NCBI RefSeq assembly: GCF_017741815.1
Contig: NZ_JAGHMF010000038.1
Span: 1-41,002 of the forward strand
Source: Rhizobium sp. 16-488-2b
GTDB lineage: Bacteria > Pseudomonadota > Alphaproteobacteria > Rhizobiales > Rhizobiaceae
Length of the DNA stretch: 41,002 nucleotides
Direction of reading: 5' to 3'
Below the pieces are notes generated by a model, which was not told the DNA's origin, did not search any database, and saw only the letters and a program-made list of their open reading frames with translations. Of this stretch, positions 22,857 through 31,553 are shown one piece after another (position 1 is the first letter of the stretch; every line of letters begins with the position of its first letter). A program made the translations under genes and the position numbers.

Positions 22857-24092
22857 ATGATCAGCAGGCCACTTATCGGCTTGGCGCTTTGCGCCAGCAT
22901 TCTGGGCTCGGCCGTTCCGGCTTTCGCCGATACTGAACTGAAAATCTTCGTGTCGAGCCAGCATCATCCAGACGTCTGGCGCAAGGTATTCGACCAGTAC
23001 GAAGCCAAGACGCCAGGGGTGAAGGTCACCATCGAGGCTGGCGGCAACACGTCGGAAGCTCAGGCTCAATACCTCAACACCGTGATGTCGGCCAAGGACA
23101 CCAATCTCGACGTCCTGATGCTCGATGTCATCCGACCGGCTCAATATGCCAAGGCCGGCTGGACCAGCGACTTCTCCGACAAGGATATGTCGAAGTTCCT
23201 GCCGACCTACACGGAAGCAAATACCGTCGATAGCAAGGTCGTCGCCATTCCGGCATTCGCCGATGCGATGTTCCTCTACTATCGCAAGGATCTGCTCGAC
23301 AAATACGGCATCCAGCCACCGAAGACGTGGGAAGAGCTGACGGCCGCCGCCAAGAAGATCACGCAAGGCGAGGGGCGTCCCGACCTCCAGGGCCTGTCGT
23401 TCCAGGGCAAGGCGATCGAGGGTGCCGTCTGCACCTTCCTGCTGCCTTACTGGAGCCAGGGCAAGACACTCGTCGAGAACGGCAAGCTAACGTTCGATCA
23501 CGATGCCGCGGTCAAATCGCTGGCGCTGTGGAAGAGCTTCGTCGATGACGGCGTCGCCAAGAAGAACATTTCCGAAGTGGCGACCGATGACACCCGCAAG
23601 GAATTCCAGGCCGGCAACGTCGTGTTCGCCATCAACTGGTCCTATGGCTGGTCCAGCTTCCAGGGCAAGGATTCGGCCGTTGTCGGCAAGGTCGATGTTG
23701 CAACGCTTCCGTCAGTGACCGGCGGCGAGCAGGCAAGCTGCCTCGGCGGTTGGGAGTTCGGCGTGTCTGCCTACTCCACGCATCAGGAAGAGGCAAAGAA
23801 GCTTGTCGAATTCCTGTCCAGCCCTGAAGTCTCGAAGTTCATGGCTGTCAACGGCGCGCTGCTGCCGACCTATGCCGATCTCTACAAGGATGCCGATGTG
23901 ACCAAGGCAGCGCCGTGGTTCGCCAGCGCTCTGCCAGTGGTCGAGACCGCAAAGGCCCGCCCTGTCACCCCTCGCTACAACGAGGTCAGTGAAACCATCC
24001 GCACCACCATCAACGCTGTGCTGGCCGGTGTCAGCACGCCGGAAGAAGGCGCTTCGCAGATCGAAGCGCGGCTGAAGCGGATCTTGCGATAG
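22857..24092 (+). CDS. smoF: SmoF, sulfoquinovosyl glycerol-binding protein
   Basis: This 411-residue family 1 extracellular solute-binding protein has a Sec signal peptide (MISRPLIGLALCASILGSAV, cleavage after PAFA at 24). The mature part starts DTELKIFVSSQHHPDVW and has the two-lobe fold typical of CUT1 sugar importers. By position and neighbours it corresponds to SmoF, which binds sulfoquinovosyl glycerol in the periplasm. GGGAGG lies before the ATG. A strong hairpin after its stop (24116-24150) may stabilise its mRNA relative to the permease genes. Confidence 0.9.
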   Translation: MISRPLIGLALCASILGSAVPAFADTELKIFVSSQHHPDVWRKVFDQYEAKTPGVKVTIEAGGNTSEAQAQYLNTVMSAKDTNLDVLMLDVIRPAQYAKAGWTSDFSDKDMSKFLPTYTEANTVDSKVVAIPAFADAMFLYYRKDLLDKYGIQPPKTWEELTAAAKKITQGEGRPDLQGLSFQGKAIEGAVCTFLLPYWSQGKTLVENGKLTFDHDAAVKSLALWKSFVDDGVAKKNISEVATDDTRKEFQAGNVVFAINWSYGWSSFQGKDSAVVGKVDVATLPSVTGGEQASCLGGWEFGVSAYSTHQEEAKKLVEFLSSPEVSKFMAVNGALLPTYADLYKDADVTKAAPWFASALPVVETAKARPVTPRYNEVSETIRTTINAVLAGVSTPEEGASQIEARLKRILR

Positions 24093-24115
24093 TCCGCTTT
24101 TGCGCACCATGCGCT

Positions 24116-24150
24116 GACCTGCAACACATCTTGTTTCTCCGTTGCAGGTC
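24116..24150 (+). promoter_or_regulatory. Intercistronic stem-loop between smoF and smoG
   Basis: GACCTGCAAC-N15-GTTGCAGGTC, a perfect 10-bp stem, extended by repeated GCGCT flanks. There is no T tract, so it is more likely a 3' stability or attenuating hairpin of the type that keeps binding-protein mRNA more abundant than permease mRNA. Confidence 0.6.
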
Positions 24151-24213
24151 GCGCTGACCGTGCCCCCGACAGAAAGGGATATGACATGAACACGCACAGC
24201 AGGAGCGCTCGCC

Positions 24214-25146
24214 GTGAGTATATCAATCATGCCGCTCACTGACGCAGATGAAGAGCAACTGCCGCGGTGGAGCAAATGGCTCGACCTGAGCGACCGCGCG
24301 CTGGCCGTTCTCTTGCTGGCGCCCGCCGCCATCCTGCTGTCGCTGATCATCGTATATCCCGTTGGGCGGTTGGTCTACACCAGCTTCTTCAACCTGTCGC
24401 TGACCTCCGGCTTGCCGGCGGAGTTCGTCGGCATCGACAATTACCGCGCAATGATCGACGATCCGGTGTTCTGGCAGACGCTGTGGAACACGGTGCTGAT
24501 CACGATCATCACTGTACCCGGCGCCCTGCTGGTCGGCCTCGGACTTGCGCTGCTCGCCAATCTGCCGTTTGCCATGCAATGGCCGGTGCGACTATCGCTG
24601 CTGATCCCATGGGCGCTGCCGCTATCCTTCGCCGGCCTGATCTTTGCGTGGTTTTTCCACTCCGAATACGGTGTCGTCAACGACGTGCTCACGCGTCTCG
24701 GCTTCGGCAGTATCATCTGGTTCAATTCCCCGAACTGGGCCTTTGCCGCCATCTGCCTGACGATCGTGTGGAAGACGTCATCCTTCATGGCGCTGATGAT
24801 CCTTGCCGGCCTTCAGACCATTCCGCGTTCTCTATACGAGGCTGCTGATGTCGATGGGGCAGGGCGCGTCCGGCAGTTCTTCGAGATCACCCTGCCGCTG
24901 CTCAAGCCCTCGATCGTCGTTGCGCTGATCTTCCGCACCATCACGGCGCTGCAGACCTTCGACATTCCGTTCATGATGACGGGTGGCGGGCCTGGCACAT
25001 CGACGGCGACGCTTGCGATGTACATCCACCAGAACACCGTGTCGTTCCTCGACCTCGGCTACGGATCGGCGCTCGCCGTCGTTATGTTCGCGCTGTCGAT
25101 GGTCGTCACTGCGGTGTATCTCCGCATCATCAGGACAAAGGAATAG
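24214..25146 (+). CDS. smoG: SmoG, ABC importer permease
   Basis: This 310-residue MalF/UgpA-type inner-membrane permease has about six transmembrane helices, beginning with LAVLLLAPAAILLSLIIVYP. The EAA loop is recognisable as LYEAADVDGAGRVRQFFEIT, then LPLL. GTG 24214 follows AGGAG; an ATG at 24229 is an alternative start. It forms the channel with SmoH, is powered by SmoE and fed by SmoF. Its stop is four bases before the smoH ATG. Confidence 0.9.
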   Translation: MSISIMPLTDADEEQLPRWSKWLDLSDRALAVLLLAPAAILLSLIIVYPVGRLVYTSFFNLSLTSGLPAEFVGIDNYRAMIDDPVFWQTLWNTVLITIITVPGALLVGLGLALLANLPFAMQWPVRLSLLIPWALPLSFAGLIFAWFFHSEYGVVNDVLTRLGFGSIIWFNSPNWAFAAICLTIVWKTSSFMALMILAGLQTIPRSLYEAADVDGAGRVRQFFEITLPLLKPSIVVALIFRTITALQTFDIPFMMTGGGPGTSTATLAMYIHQNTVSFLDLGYGSALAVVMFALSMVVTAVYLRIIRTKE

Positions 25147-25149
25147 GTC

Positions 25150-26004
25150 ATGAGCGCCGTTGTCGTTCCCAGCCCCGCGTCGTTCCTGGCCGGTAAACCT
25201 CTGCGCTTCATTGCCGCCGCAATCCTACTCGTCAACGGGCTGTTCCCGGCGCTGTGGATCTTGTTCACGTCATTGAAGACAGAAAGCGAACTGACGCTGA
25301 AGCCAATCACCTGGCTGCCGCATCACGCCACGCTTGCAAACTACATGCAGGCCTTTTCCGACCAGCCGCTGCATCTGTTCCTGTTCAACAGCTTCATGGT
25401 GGCGCTGCTGTCGACGTTGCTGACGCTGTTCGTATCGGTTCTCGCCGCATACGCGCTGGCGCGGCTCAACCTGCGTTTCCGTGGACTGATCCTGGCGCTG
25501 ATTGTCGCCGTCTCGACCTTCCCGCTGGTGACACTGCTCGTGCCGCTGTTCGAGATCATGCGCTCGCTCAATCTCTTGAACACGTGGGTTGCATTGGTCC
25601 TACCGTATACGGTGCTGTCCCTGCCGATCTGCACGCTGATGCTGATCTCTTTCTTCGAGGGCATCCCGCGTGATCTCGAAAATGCCGCGATGATCGACGG
25701 CTGCACCCGGCTTGGCGCTCTTTTCAAGGTCGTCGTTCCCCTTTGCGCGCCCGGTGTCTTCACTGCCGGCATCCTCGCCTTCGTCAACGCCTGGGATGAG
25801 TTTCTGCTGGCATTGTCGTTCAATTCCAATCCGTCGCTCCGTACCCTCCCTGTCGGTATCCAGCTCTATCAGGGCGAGTTCGCCTTTCCCTGGCCGGTCA
25901 TCTCGTCCGCGCTCGTCGTCGGCATCGTTCCGGTGGCGATCCTGATCGTCATCTTCCAGGAGCGTGTCGTGTCCGGCCTGACCTCGGGAGGCATCAAGGG
26001 ATGA
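25150..26004 (+). CDS. smoH: SmoH, ABC importer permease
   Basis: This 284-residue MalG/UgpE-type permease has six transmembrane helices and an EAA loop (LENAAMIDGCTRLGALFKVV, then VPL). It begins three bases after the smoG stop and ends overlapping the smoI ATG (ATGA at 26001), so it is part of a tightly coupled operon. The C-terminus SGLTSGGIKG is the usual end of this family. Second membrane subunit of the sulfoquinovosyl glycerol importer. Confidence 0.9.
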   Translation: MSAVVVPSPASFLAGKPLRFIAAAILLVNGLFPALWILFTSLKTESELTLKPITWLPHHATLANYMQAFSDQPLHLFLFNSFMVALLSTLLTLFVSVLAAYALARLNLRFRGLILALIVAVSTFPLVTLLVPLFEIMRSLNLLNTWVALVLPYTVLSLPICTLMLISFFEGIPRDLENAAMIDGCTRLGALFKVVVPLCAPGVFTAGILAFVNAWDEFLLALSFNSNPSLRTLPVGIQLYQGEFAFPWPVISSALVVGIVPVAILIVIFQERVVSGLTSGGIKG

Positions 26005-28097
26005 GCCACGCCACAGCAATGCAGCGAGACAGCATGTTTACCGATTCAACGCTCGAACGTCCGGCGCCGACTGAACTCAGGCAGGCGGGCGGGACCGGAG
26101 AGCGCGTCGTGCTCGACGCGACCGCTTCGGGCTTCAACGTGTCCCTCGACGGGCGCGTCGTTCTCAACCACACGAGCAGCGCACCCGCAATTTTCGTCGG
26201 CATCGGCGAAGAGCGCATGGACATGTATCGCGGCAATTTCGACATCGAAGACTATGTGATCGAGCGCAGCAGATTAGCGCATGCCGAGATCGACGGACGC
26301 CGGATCGCATTGTCGGAACGCGCTGGCCAGCCGCCACGCCTCGTCCTAACCTTCACCGACAGCGCCATCGAAATCCAGGCGCTCGATCCGCTGATCAACC
26401 GCTTCTGGATGCGGGTCGCTGCCGACCATGACGAGCATGTCTGGGGTGGTGGCGAGCAGATGTCTTACTTCGACATGCGCGGCAGGCGCTTTCCACTTTG
26501 GACCTCTGAGCCGGGCGTCGGCCGCGACAAGACCAGCGAGATCACCTTCAAGTCCAACGTCAAGGATCGTGCCGGCGGCGACTACTTCAATACCAACTAC
26601 CCACAGCCGACCTATGTCTCGTCGGCACGCTACGCACTGCATGTGGAGACGACCGCCTATTCGGTCTTCGACTTCCGCCACAAGAGCTTCCACGAGATCG
26701 AGACCTGGACGATCCCCGAGCGGATCGAGCTCTTCGCAGCGCCCAGTTTCGTCGAGCTCGTCGGCCAGCTTTCCAAACGCTTCGGCCGCCAGCCGCGTCT
26801 ACCCGAGTGGGTCTATAAGGGTGCGATCATTGGCCTGAAAGACGGCGTCAACTCCTTTGCCCGGCTGCAGGCGATGCGAGACGCGGGCGTACAGGTCTCC
26901 GGTCTCTGGTGCGAGGACTGGGTCGGGCTTAGGCAGACCTCCTTCGGGGCAAGACTGTTTTGGGACTGGCAGGCAAACGAGGAGCGCTATCCGGGTCTGC
27001 GCCAGAAGATCGCCGAGCTGAATGACGCGGGCATCCGCTTTCTAGGCTATGTGAACCCCTATCTATGCGTTGATGGCCCGCTCTTCCCGGAGGCTGAACG
27101 TGCCGGTTATTTTGCCAAGACGACGGAAGGGGCGACAGCCCTGGTCGATTTCGGCGAGTTCGATTGCGGCGTGGTCGATTTCACCAATCCGGAAGCGGCC
27201 GAATGGTTTGCCGAAGAGGTCATCGGCAAGAAGATGCTGGATTTCGGTCTATCCGGCTGGATGGCAGATTTCGGCGAGTACCTGCCGATCGATGTCAATC
27301 TAGACAACGGCGTTGACGCCAAGCTGATGCACAATGCGTGGCCGACCCTTTGGGCCGAGGTCAATGCCAACGCCGTCGCGTCGCGTGGCATGACCGGTGA
27401 AGCGCTGTTCTTCATGCGGGCAGGCTTCACCGGCGTCCAGGCGCATTGCCCTTTGCTGTGGGGTGGAGACCAGTCGGTTGACTTCTCGCGCCACGACGGT
27501 CTCGTGACCGTCATCTCGGCAGCACTATCGTCAGGATTGCTCGGCAACGCTTACCATCACTCCGATATCGGCGGATACACCAGCCTGTTCGGAAACGTGC
27601 GGACCCCTGAACTACTGATGCGTTGGGCCGAGATGTCGGTCTTCACCTCGATTATGCGCACGCATGAGGGAAACCGGCCCCGTGACAACGTCCAGATCGA
27701 CCAGGATCTACAAGTGTTGGCGCATTTCGCGCGCATGACGCGCCTTTACGTGCATCTGGCACCCTATCTCCGGACACTGTCGGCAGCTGCCGAGGAAACA
27801 GGACTTCCGGTGCAGCGGCCACTCTTCCTGCATCATGAAGATGACCGCAACACCTATGCGATCCAAGACAGCTACCTTTATGGCAAGGAACTGCTTGTTG
27901 CGCCTGTCTGGCAGGCCGGACAGCACGAACGGCTGCTTTATCTGCCAAACGGCGTTGACTGGATACACGTGTGGACCGGCCAGGCGTATGCCGGCGGTCA
28001 GGAAATCAATATTGCCGCGCCGGTGGGTGAGCCGCCGGTCTTTTATCGCGCCGACGCATCGTTTGCCGCGACCTTTACGGCGCTGGCTGAACTTTGA
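26001..28097 (+). CDS. smoI: SmoI, GH31 sulfoquinovosidase
   Basis: This 698-residue GH31 enzyme should release sulfoquinovose from sulfoquinovosyl glycerol. The nucleophile is D423 (GWMADFGEY) and the acid/base D490 (LLWGGDQSVDF), 67 residues apart as in E. coli YihQ. The sulfonate-recognition set described for Agrobacterium-type SQases (K-E-R-W-Y) falls at matching spacings: K280 (GLKDG), E305 (WCEDW), R318 and W321 (ARLFWDW) and Y526 (DIGGYTS). This is much stronger evidence than general GH31 similarity. No signal peptide is seen, so it acts in the cytoplasm after import. ATGA overlap with smoH; its end lies eight bases from the convergent lysR end. Confidence 0.96.
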   Translation: MSHATAMQRDSMFTDSTLERPAPTELRQAGGTGERVVLDATASGFNVSLDGRVVLNHTSSAPAIFVGIGEERMDMYRGNFDIEDYVIERSRLAHAEIDGRRIALSERAGQPPRLVLTFTDSAIEIQALDPLINRFWMRVAADHDEHVWGGGEQMSYFDMRGRRFPLWTSEPGVGRDKTSEITFKSNVKDRAGGDYFNTNYPQPTYVSSARYALHVETTAYSVFDFRHKSFHEIETWTIPERIELFAAPSFVELVGQLSKRFGRQPRLPEWVYKGAIIGLKDGVNSFARLQAMRDAGVQVSGLWCEDWVGLRQTSFGARLFWDWQANEERYPGLRQKIAELNDAGIRFLGYVNPYLCVDGPLFPEAERAGYFAKTTEGATALVDFGEFDCGVVDFTNPEAAEWFAEEVIGKKMLDFGLSGWMADFGEYLPIDVNLDNGVDAKLMHNAWPTLWAEVNANAVASRGMTGEALFFMRAGFTGVQAHCPLLWGGDQSVDFSRHDGLVTVISAALSSGLLGNAYHHSDIGGYTSLFGNVRTPELLMRWAEMSVFTSIMRTHEGNRPRDNVQIDQDLQVLAHFARMTRLYVHLAPYLRTLSAAAEETGLPVQRPLFLHHEDDRNTYAIQDSYLYGKELLVAPVWQAGQHERLLYLPNGVDWIHVWTGQAYAGGQEINIAAPVGEPPVFYRADASFAATFTALAEL

Positions 28098-28104
28098 GTG
28101 GCAG

Positions 28105-28992
28105 TTAGAGCCTTTTGACGCGGCACATCTCGATCAGCGTCGAGGCAGCTTTGCTGCTGTGCCGCTCCTTGTGGCTCAGAAGGCGAAATTCACGGACCGG
28201 CTGGCAAAAATCGACCTCGATCAGTTTGCCGGCCTCGATATGTTGCTGAGCGGCGAGACGGGAGACGGCGGCGGCACACAGGCTGTCATCGAGTGCTGCC
28301 AGGATTGCCTCGTTGGATGGCAGCACCATCGCGATCGTCAAATCCTCGACCTTGATACCCATCTCGGCCAGCGCATCTTCGAACACGGAACGGGTCCCCG
28401 AGCCAATCTCGCGCATCACCCAAGGTGCTGCGACAAGCTCGTCGTTCGGTGGTTTGCCGGCGCGCGCCCACGGGTGTGATGCACTGACGACCACCACAAG
28501 CTCGTCTTGCGCAACGACCGAAGCTGCGAGCGCCGGCTCGTCGATGTCACCTTCCACGAAGCCGACATCAGCCTCGCCGGAAATGACCGCATCGGCGACC
28601 GTGCGGGTGTTGCCAATCGTCAAAGTGAGGTCAATGCCTGGGTGCGACGCGTGGAACCGCATGAGGCGGGAAGGGAGCCAATAGCTGGCGATCGTCTGGC
28701 TGGCGAACACACTCAACGTTCCGCGCTGCATTCCTCCAAGCTCGCTAAGCACAAGCTCGGCTGCACGCGCTCTCGCAAGCAGCGACTTCGCTTCGCCGAG
28801 GAAGATCCGCCCCGATTCCGTCAGCTCGATGCGGCGGCCGACGCGGTGAAAAAGCTCGACGCCATAGTGATGTTCGAGATTCTTGATCGCAGTGCTGACG
28901 GCCGATGGCGTGAGGTTGATTGAGGCCGCAGCCTTGGTCAGGTGTTCACGCTCCGCCACCGCGACGAAAATTGCAAGCTGTTCGAAGGTCAT
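28105..28992 (-). CDS. LysR-family regulator, probably of the divergent exporter
   Basis: This 295-residue LTTR has the HTH MTFEQLAIFVAVAEREHL, then AAASINLTPSAVSTAIKNLE (about 1-60), and a two-lobe effector domain (GTLSVFASQTIASYWLP, then GEADVGFVEGDID). It resembles the CysL/YeiE group, whose members respond to sulfite or related signals. It is divergent from the YeiH-type gene at 29100 across a 107-bp gap, the usual LTTR arrangement. An inverted repeat TTCTA-N17-TAGAA near 29002-29028 in the gap is a candidate binding site. It is transcribed convergently to the smo operon. Confidence 0.85.
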   Translation of the reverse strand: MTFEQLAIFVAVAEREHLTKAAASINLTPSAVSTAIKNLEHHYGVELFHRVGRRIELTESGRIFLGEAKSLLARARAAELVLSELGGMQRGTLSVFASQTIASYWLPSRLMRFHASHPGIDLTLTIGNTRTVADAVISGEADVGFVEGDIDEPALAASVVAQDELVVVVSASHPWARAGKPPNDELVAAPWVMREIGSGTRSVFEDALAEMGIKVEDLTIAMVLPSNEAILAALDDSLCAAAVSRLAAQQHIEAGKLIEVDFCQPVREFRLLSHKERHSSKAASTLIEMCRVKRL

Positions 28993-29001
28993 GGGAAATC
29001 A

Positions 29002-29028
29002 TTCTATTTTCTCGAACGAAATGTAGAA
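29002..29028. promoter_or_regulatory. Candidate LysR binding site
   Basis: TTCTA-N17-TAGAA with a central TTTC-N6-GAAA dyad, 10-36 bp from the lysR ATG, in the intergenic gap shared with the exporter gene. It fits the usual partial-dyad LTTR site, but no second copy is available to confirm it. Confidence 0.35.
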
Positions 29029-29099
29029 GAATATTCGATGGAAGTCGACGCGATTAGCTGAAAAATCTGCCGGGCAATCATTAGAATTCCAGGTGACCG

Positions 29100-30119
29100 A
29101 TGACCCTCCACAATTGTTACAGCCGTAGTCGCCAGATCGTTCCCGGCTTGCTTGTCTGCATGGCGGTCGCTGCTGCGGCCTATCTGTTCGAGCGACTGGA
29201 ACATGCCGTATTCGGGGTTGGGCTTCTCGAAGCGCTGGTCTTTGCAATCGTGATCGGGATCATCACGCGAACGGCTTTACCCGGCAAAACATCTTGGCAG
29301 CCCGGCATCAGTTTCAGCTCCAAGACATTGCTCGAGATCGCGATTGTCCTTTTGGGTGCTTCCTTGAGTTTGGGAACGCTACGAAGCGCCGGTGCGACGC
29401 TGGTCGTCTGCGTGGTGGCGATCGTTGTCATTTCGATCTGCGCCAGCTTTCTCGTCGCGCGGTTTTGCGGATTGTCGAGCCGCTTGGCCCTGCTGATCGC
29501 TTGCGGAAACTCGATCTGCGGCAATTCCGCAATCGTCGCGGTTGCTCCGGTCATCGAAGCAGATTCTGACGAAGTTGCCGCCGCGCTGGCCTTTACCGCA
29601 GTTCTGGGGGTCGCCTCGGTTCTCATCCTTCCGCTGATGTATTTCTATGCGGGCATGACGGTCACGCAATATGGCGCGTTGGCCGGCTTGACGGTTTATG
29701 CGGTGCCGCAGGTGCTCGCCGCTGCGGCGCCTGCCGGCCTGGTGGCGGTGCAAACCGGGACATTGATCAAGCTGCTACGCGTCCTGATGTTGGGGCCGGT
29801 CATTTTCGTGCTTGGCATTCTCCAGAAGGACCGCAGTGATTGCGCCCATGCGCAACGCGGTCTCGTCCCGTGGTTCATCATAGGCTTCATCATCGTGGTG
29901 ATCGCTCGCTCGATGGGGCTCATTCCAGCTGCGATCATCCCGTTCTTGCTAACGCTATCGAGCGCGTTGACCGTCCTTGCAATGGCGGCACTGGGTCTTT
30001 CGGTGAATATTCGCACCGTTGCCAGCGCAGGCGGACGCGTCATTCTTGCGGCATCTGCGTCGCTGCTGCTTTTAACGGCGATGAGCTATTGCGGCGTTAT
30101 CACCGTTCTCGCACGTTGA
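29100..30119 (+). CDS. YeiH-family (UPF0324) putative sulfate exporter
   Basis: This 339-residue integral membrane protein has about ten hydrophobic segments and belongs to the PSE/YeiH family (LLEIAIVLLGASLSLGTLR, ACGNSICGNSAIVAVAPVIE, TVYAVPQVLAAAAPAG). Members are annotated as putative sulfate exporters and are often paired with a YeiE/CysL-type LysR gene, as here. Next to a pathway that releases one sulfite per sulfoquinovose, export of sulfite or sulfate is a plausible job, though transport direction and ion are inferred. A hairpin follows at 30191-30217. Confidence 0.87.
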   Translation: MTLHNCYSRSRQIVPGLLVCMAVAAAAYLFERLEHAVFGVGLLEALVFAIVIGIITRTALPGKTSWQPGISFSSKTLLEIAIVLLGASLSLGTLRSAGATLVVCVVAIVVISICASFLVARFCGLSSRLALLIACGNSICGNSAIVAVAPVIEADSDEVAAALAFTAVLGVASVLILPLMYFYAGMTVTQYGALAGLTVYAVPQVLAAAAPAGLVAVQTGTLIKLLRVLMLGPVIFVLGILQKDRSDCAHAQRGLVPWFIIGFIIVVIARSMGLIPAAIIPFLLTLSSALTVLAMAALGLSVNIRTVASAGGRVILAASASLLLLTAMSYCGVITVLAR

Positions 30120-30190
30120 TGACGAGCGAGTGGCTTCAGACGACGCCGCATTCAAGAGCGAAGACCCCGCTGGGAGATGCAACTGGTGAG

Positions 30191-30217
30191 AGGAGGCATT
30201 TTTCGACGATGCCTCCT
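30191..30217 (+). terminator. Hairpin, possible terminator after the exporter gene
   Basis: AGGAGGCAT-TTTTCGACG-ATGCCTCCT is a perfect 9-bp stem with a 9-nt loop, 72 bp past the exporter stop. It is followed by TTGTACTTTCG rather than a clean T tract, so termination is likely but not certain. Confidence 0.5.
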
Positions 30218-30346
30218 TGTACTTTCGAGCGCTAAGATCTCTGGGAAACGCGCCCGCGCGCAACGACTTGACTGAGCGTGCCACCACTGGCTGGCACGGT
30301 GATTGCTTATGTAATGGTGGGGAGGAGGCTGTCTGGAACAAATGAA

Positions 30347-31294
30347 ATGGCCTTTGCATACTCCACCGACAATCTTCGCCAGCACGAGAAAGCCCAGTAT
30401 TGGCATGACAGTGTAGCAGCTCATCTGATCCCAGCGGAAGCTAGCTACGCTGACGCCTCCCATTTCGAAGGATCACTTAAGGGAGGTGAACTGGGTGGGC
30501 TGACTATCTGCCAAATGCAGGCCAATCCCCACACGTTCGTGCGAACGTCGAAAATTTTGCGGCAATCCCCCGACGAAGATTTCGTCGCCACCTTTCTGCA
30601 CGAAGGGGAAATGACCTTTGCTCAAGCCGGGAGGGAGGTGAAGGCCAAGCCCGGATCGATCGTTGTTCTGGATGCCGGTCAGCCGTTTAGGCATGAAATG
30701 GGCCAAATCAAGTCCAGTATCGTCCGCCTACCGCGGCGGTTGTTTCTAGCGCGATTTCCGAGAGCGGGAAGCCTGACCAGTGTTGAGATCGCAAACGATG
30801 ATGGCCTGACCGGCCTGCTCCGGACAATGGTGTTTGAGGGCGCCCAGCTTAGGACCTCGCCAGGATCCGGCGGCGAGATGCGTTACGCCTCCGCGTTGGT
30901 CGACATGATCATTTCCGCAATGGAGCGGACTGCGGGTTCTGCCAGCAAGGACGTTGCCGGTTATCGGACACTCTACAACCGGGCGACAGCCTTCATGGAT
31001 TCAAAGTTGGACGATGCTGAATTGAATACCACTTCGATTGCCCGGGCCATCAACACGTCGACCCGAACTTTGGCGCGCGCTTTCGCGGCTGAGCGCACCA
31101 CGGTCATGCACTTTTTGTGGGCACGTCGCCTACAGGTTAGCTTCTCCCTGCTTGCTGAGCGCCGGGTTAGCCAAGTCACCCAAGCCGCCTATCAATGTGG
31201 CTTTAACGACCTGTCTCACTTCAACCGCGCATTCAAAGCGGAGTTCGGGATGACTCCTGGCAAAGTGTTGCGCAACGGATTGCCCGGCGCGTGA
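30347..31294 (+). CDS. AraC-family regulator of the second catabolic cluster
   Basis: This protein of about 315 residues has an N-terminal AraC-binding-like cupin domain (FVATFLHEGEMTFAQAGREV, then PGSIVVLDAGQPF) and two C-terminal HTH motifs (TSIARAINTSTRTLARAF, then VTQAAYQCGFNDLSHF), ending FGMTPGKVLRNG as in the FeaR-like group. The start is uncertain: ATG 30347 gives a typical N-terminus but has a weak ribosome-binding site. The in-frame ATG at 30314 precedes GGGGAGGAGG, and the longest reading starts at 30278. It stands directly upstream of the ABC importer operon and probably activates it. Confidence 0.85.
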   Translation: MAFAYSTDNLRQHEKAQYWHDSVAAHLIPAEASYADASHFEGSLKGGELGGLTICQMQANPHTFVRTSKILRQSPDEDFVATFLHEGEMTFAQAGREVKAKPGSIVVLDAGQPFRHEMGQIKSSIVRLPRRLFLARFPRAGSLTSVEIANDDGLTGLLRTMVFEGAQLRTSPGSGGEMRYASALVDMIISAMERTAGSASKDVAGYRTLYNRATAFMDSKLDDAELNTTSIARAINTSTRTLARAFAAERTTVMHFLWARRLQVSFSLLAERRVSQVTQAAYQCGFNDLSHFNRAFKAEFGMTPGKVLRNGLPGA

Positions 31295-31301
31295 ACGTAG
31301 A

Positions 31302-31324
31302 CAGAAGCGGGAGAGATGCTTCTG
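31302..31324 (+). terminator. Hairpin after the AraC-type gene
   Basis: CAGAAGC-GGGAGAGAT-GCTTCTG, a 7-bp stem with a 9-nt loop, eight bases after the stop. It has no T tract, so it is at most a weak terminator or mRNA end-stabiliser. Confidence 0.35.
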
Positions 31325-31405
31325 ACCATTGCGGGGCCCAGGGAGGCGTTGGCCTCAGGTATGTGGCCGCCATCTCGTGGGCCTAGATTGGCACTCTCAG
31401 TCAAT

Positions 31406-31465
31406 TTTCGCTGTCCGAGCGAAACAAGACAGCAACCATCCCTAGTCGTAGCTTAACTGTCGTAG
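31406..31465. promoter_or_regulatory. Candidate regulator sites before the second ABC operon
   Basis: Two elements are visible in the 259-bp gap: the dyad TTTCGCT-GTCCG-AGCGAAA (31406-31424) and the direct repeat GTCGTAG-N7-GTCGTAG (31445-31465). AraC proteins typically bind direct repeats, so the latter is the better candidate for the adjacent regulator. I could not fix -35/-10 boxes. Confidence 0.4.
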
Positions 31466-31553
31466 GGGTGAGGTCCAAATTAGCTTGGCCTCCATGATTT
31501 TGGCAGGGCGGCACCTGCGCCGTGCCTAGATAGCAGTCCAGGGAGAATGCAAT

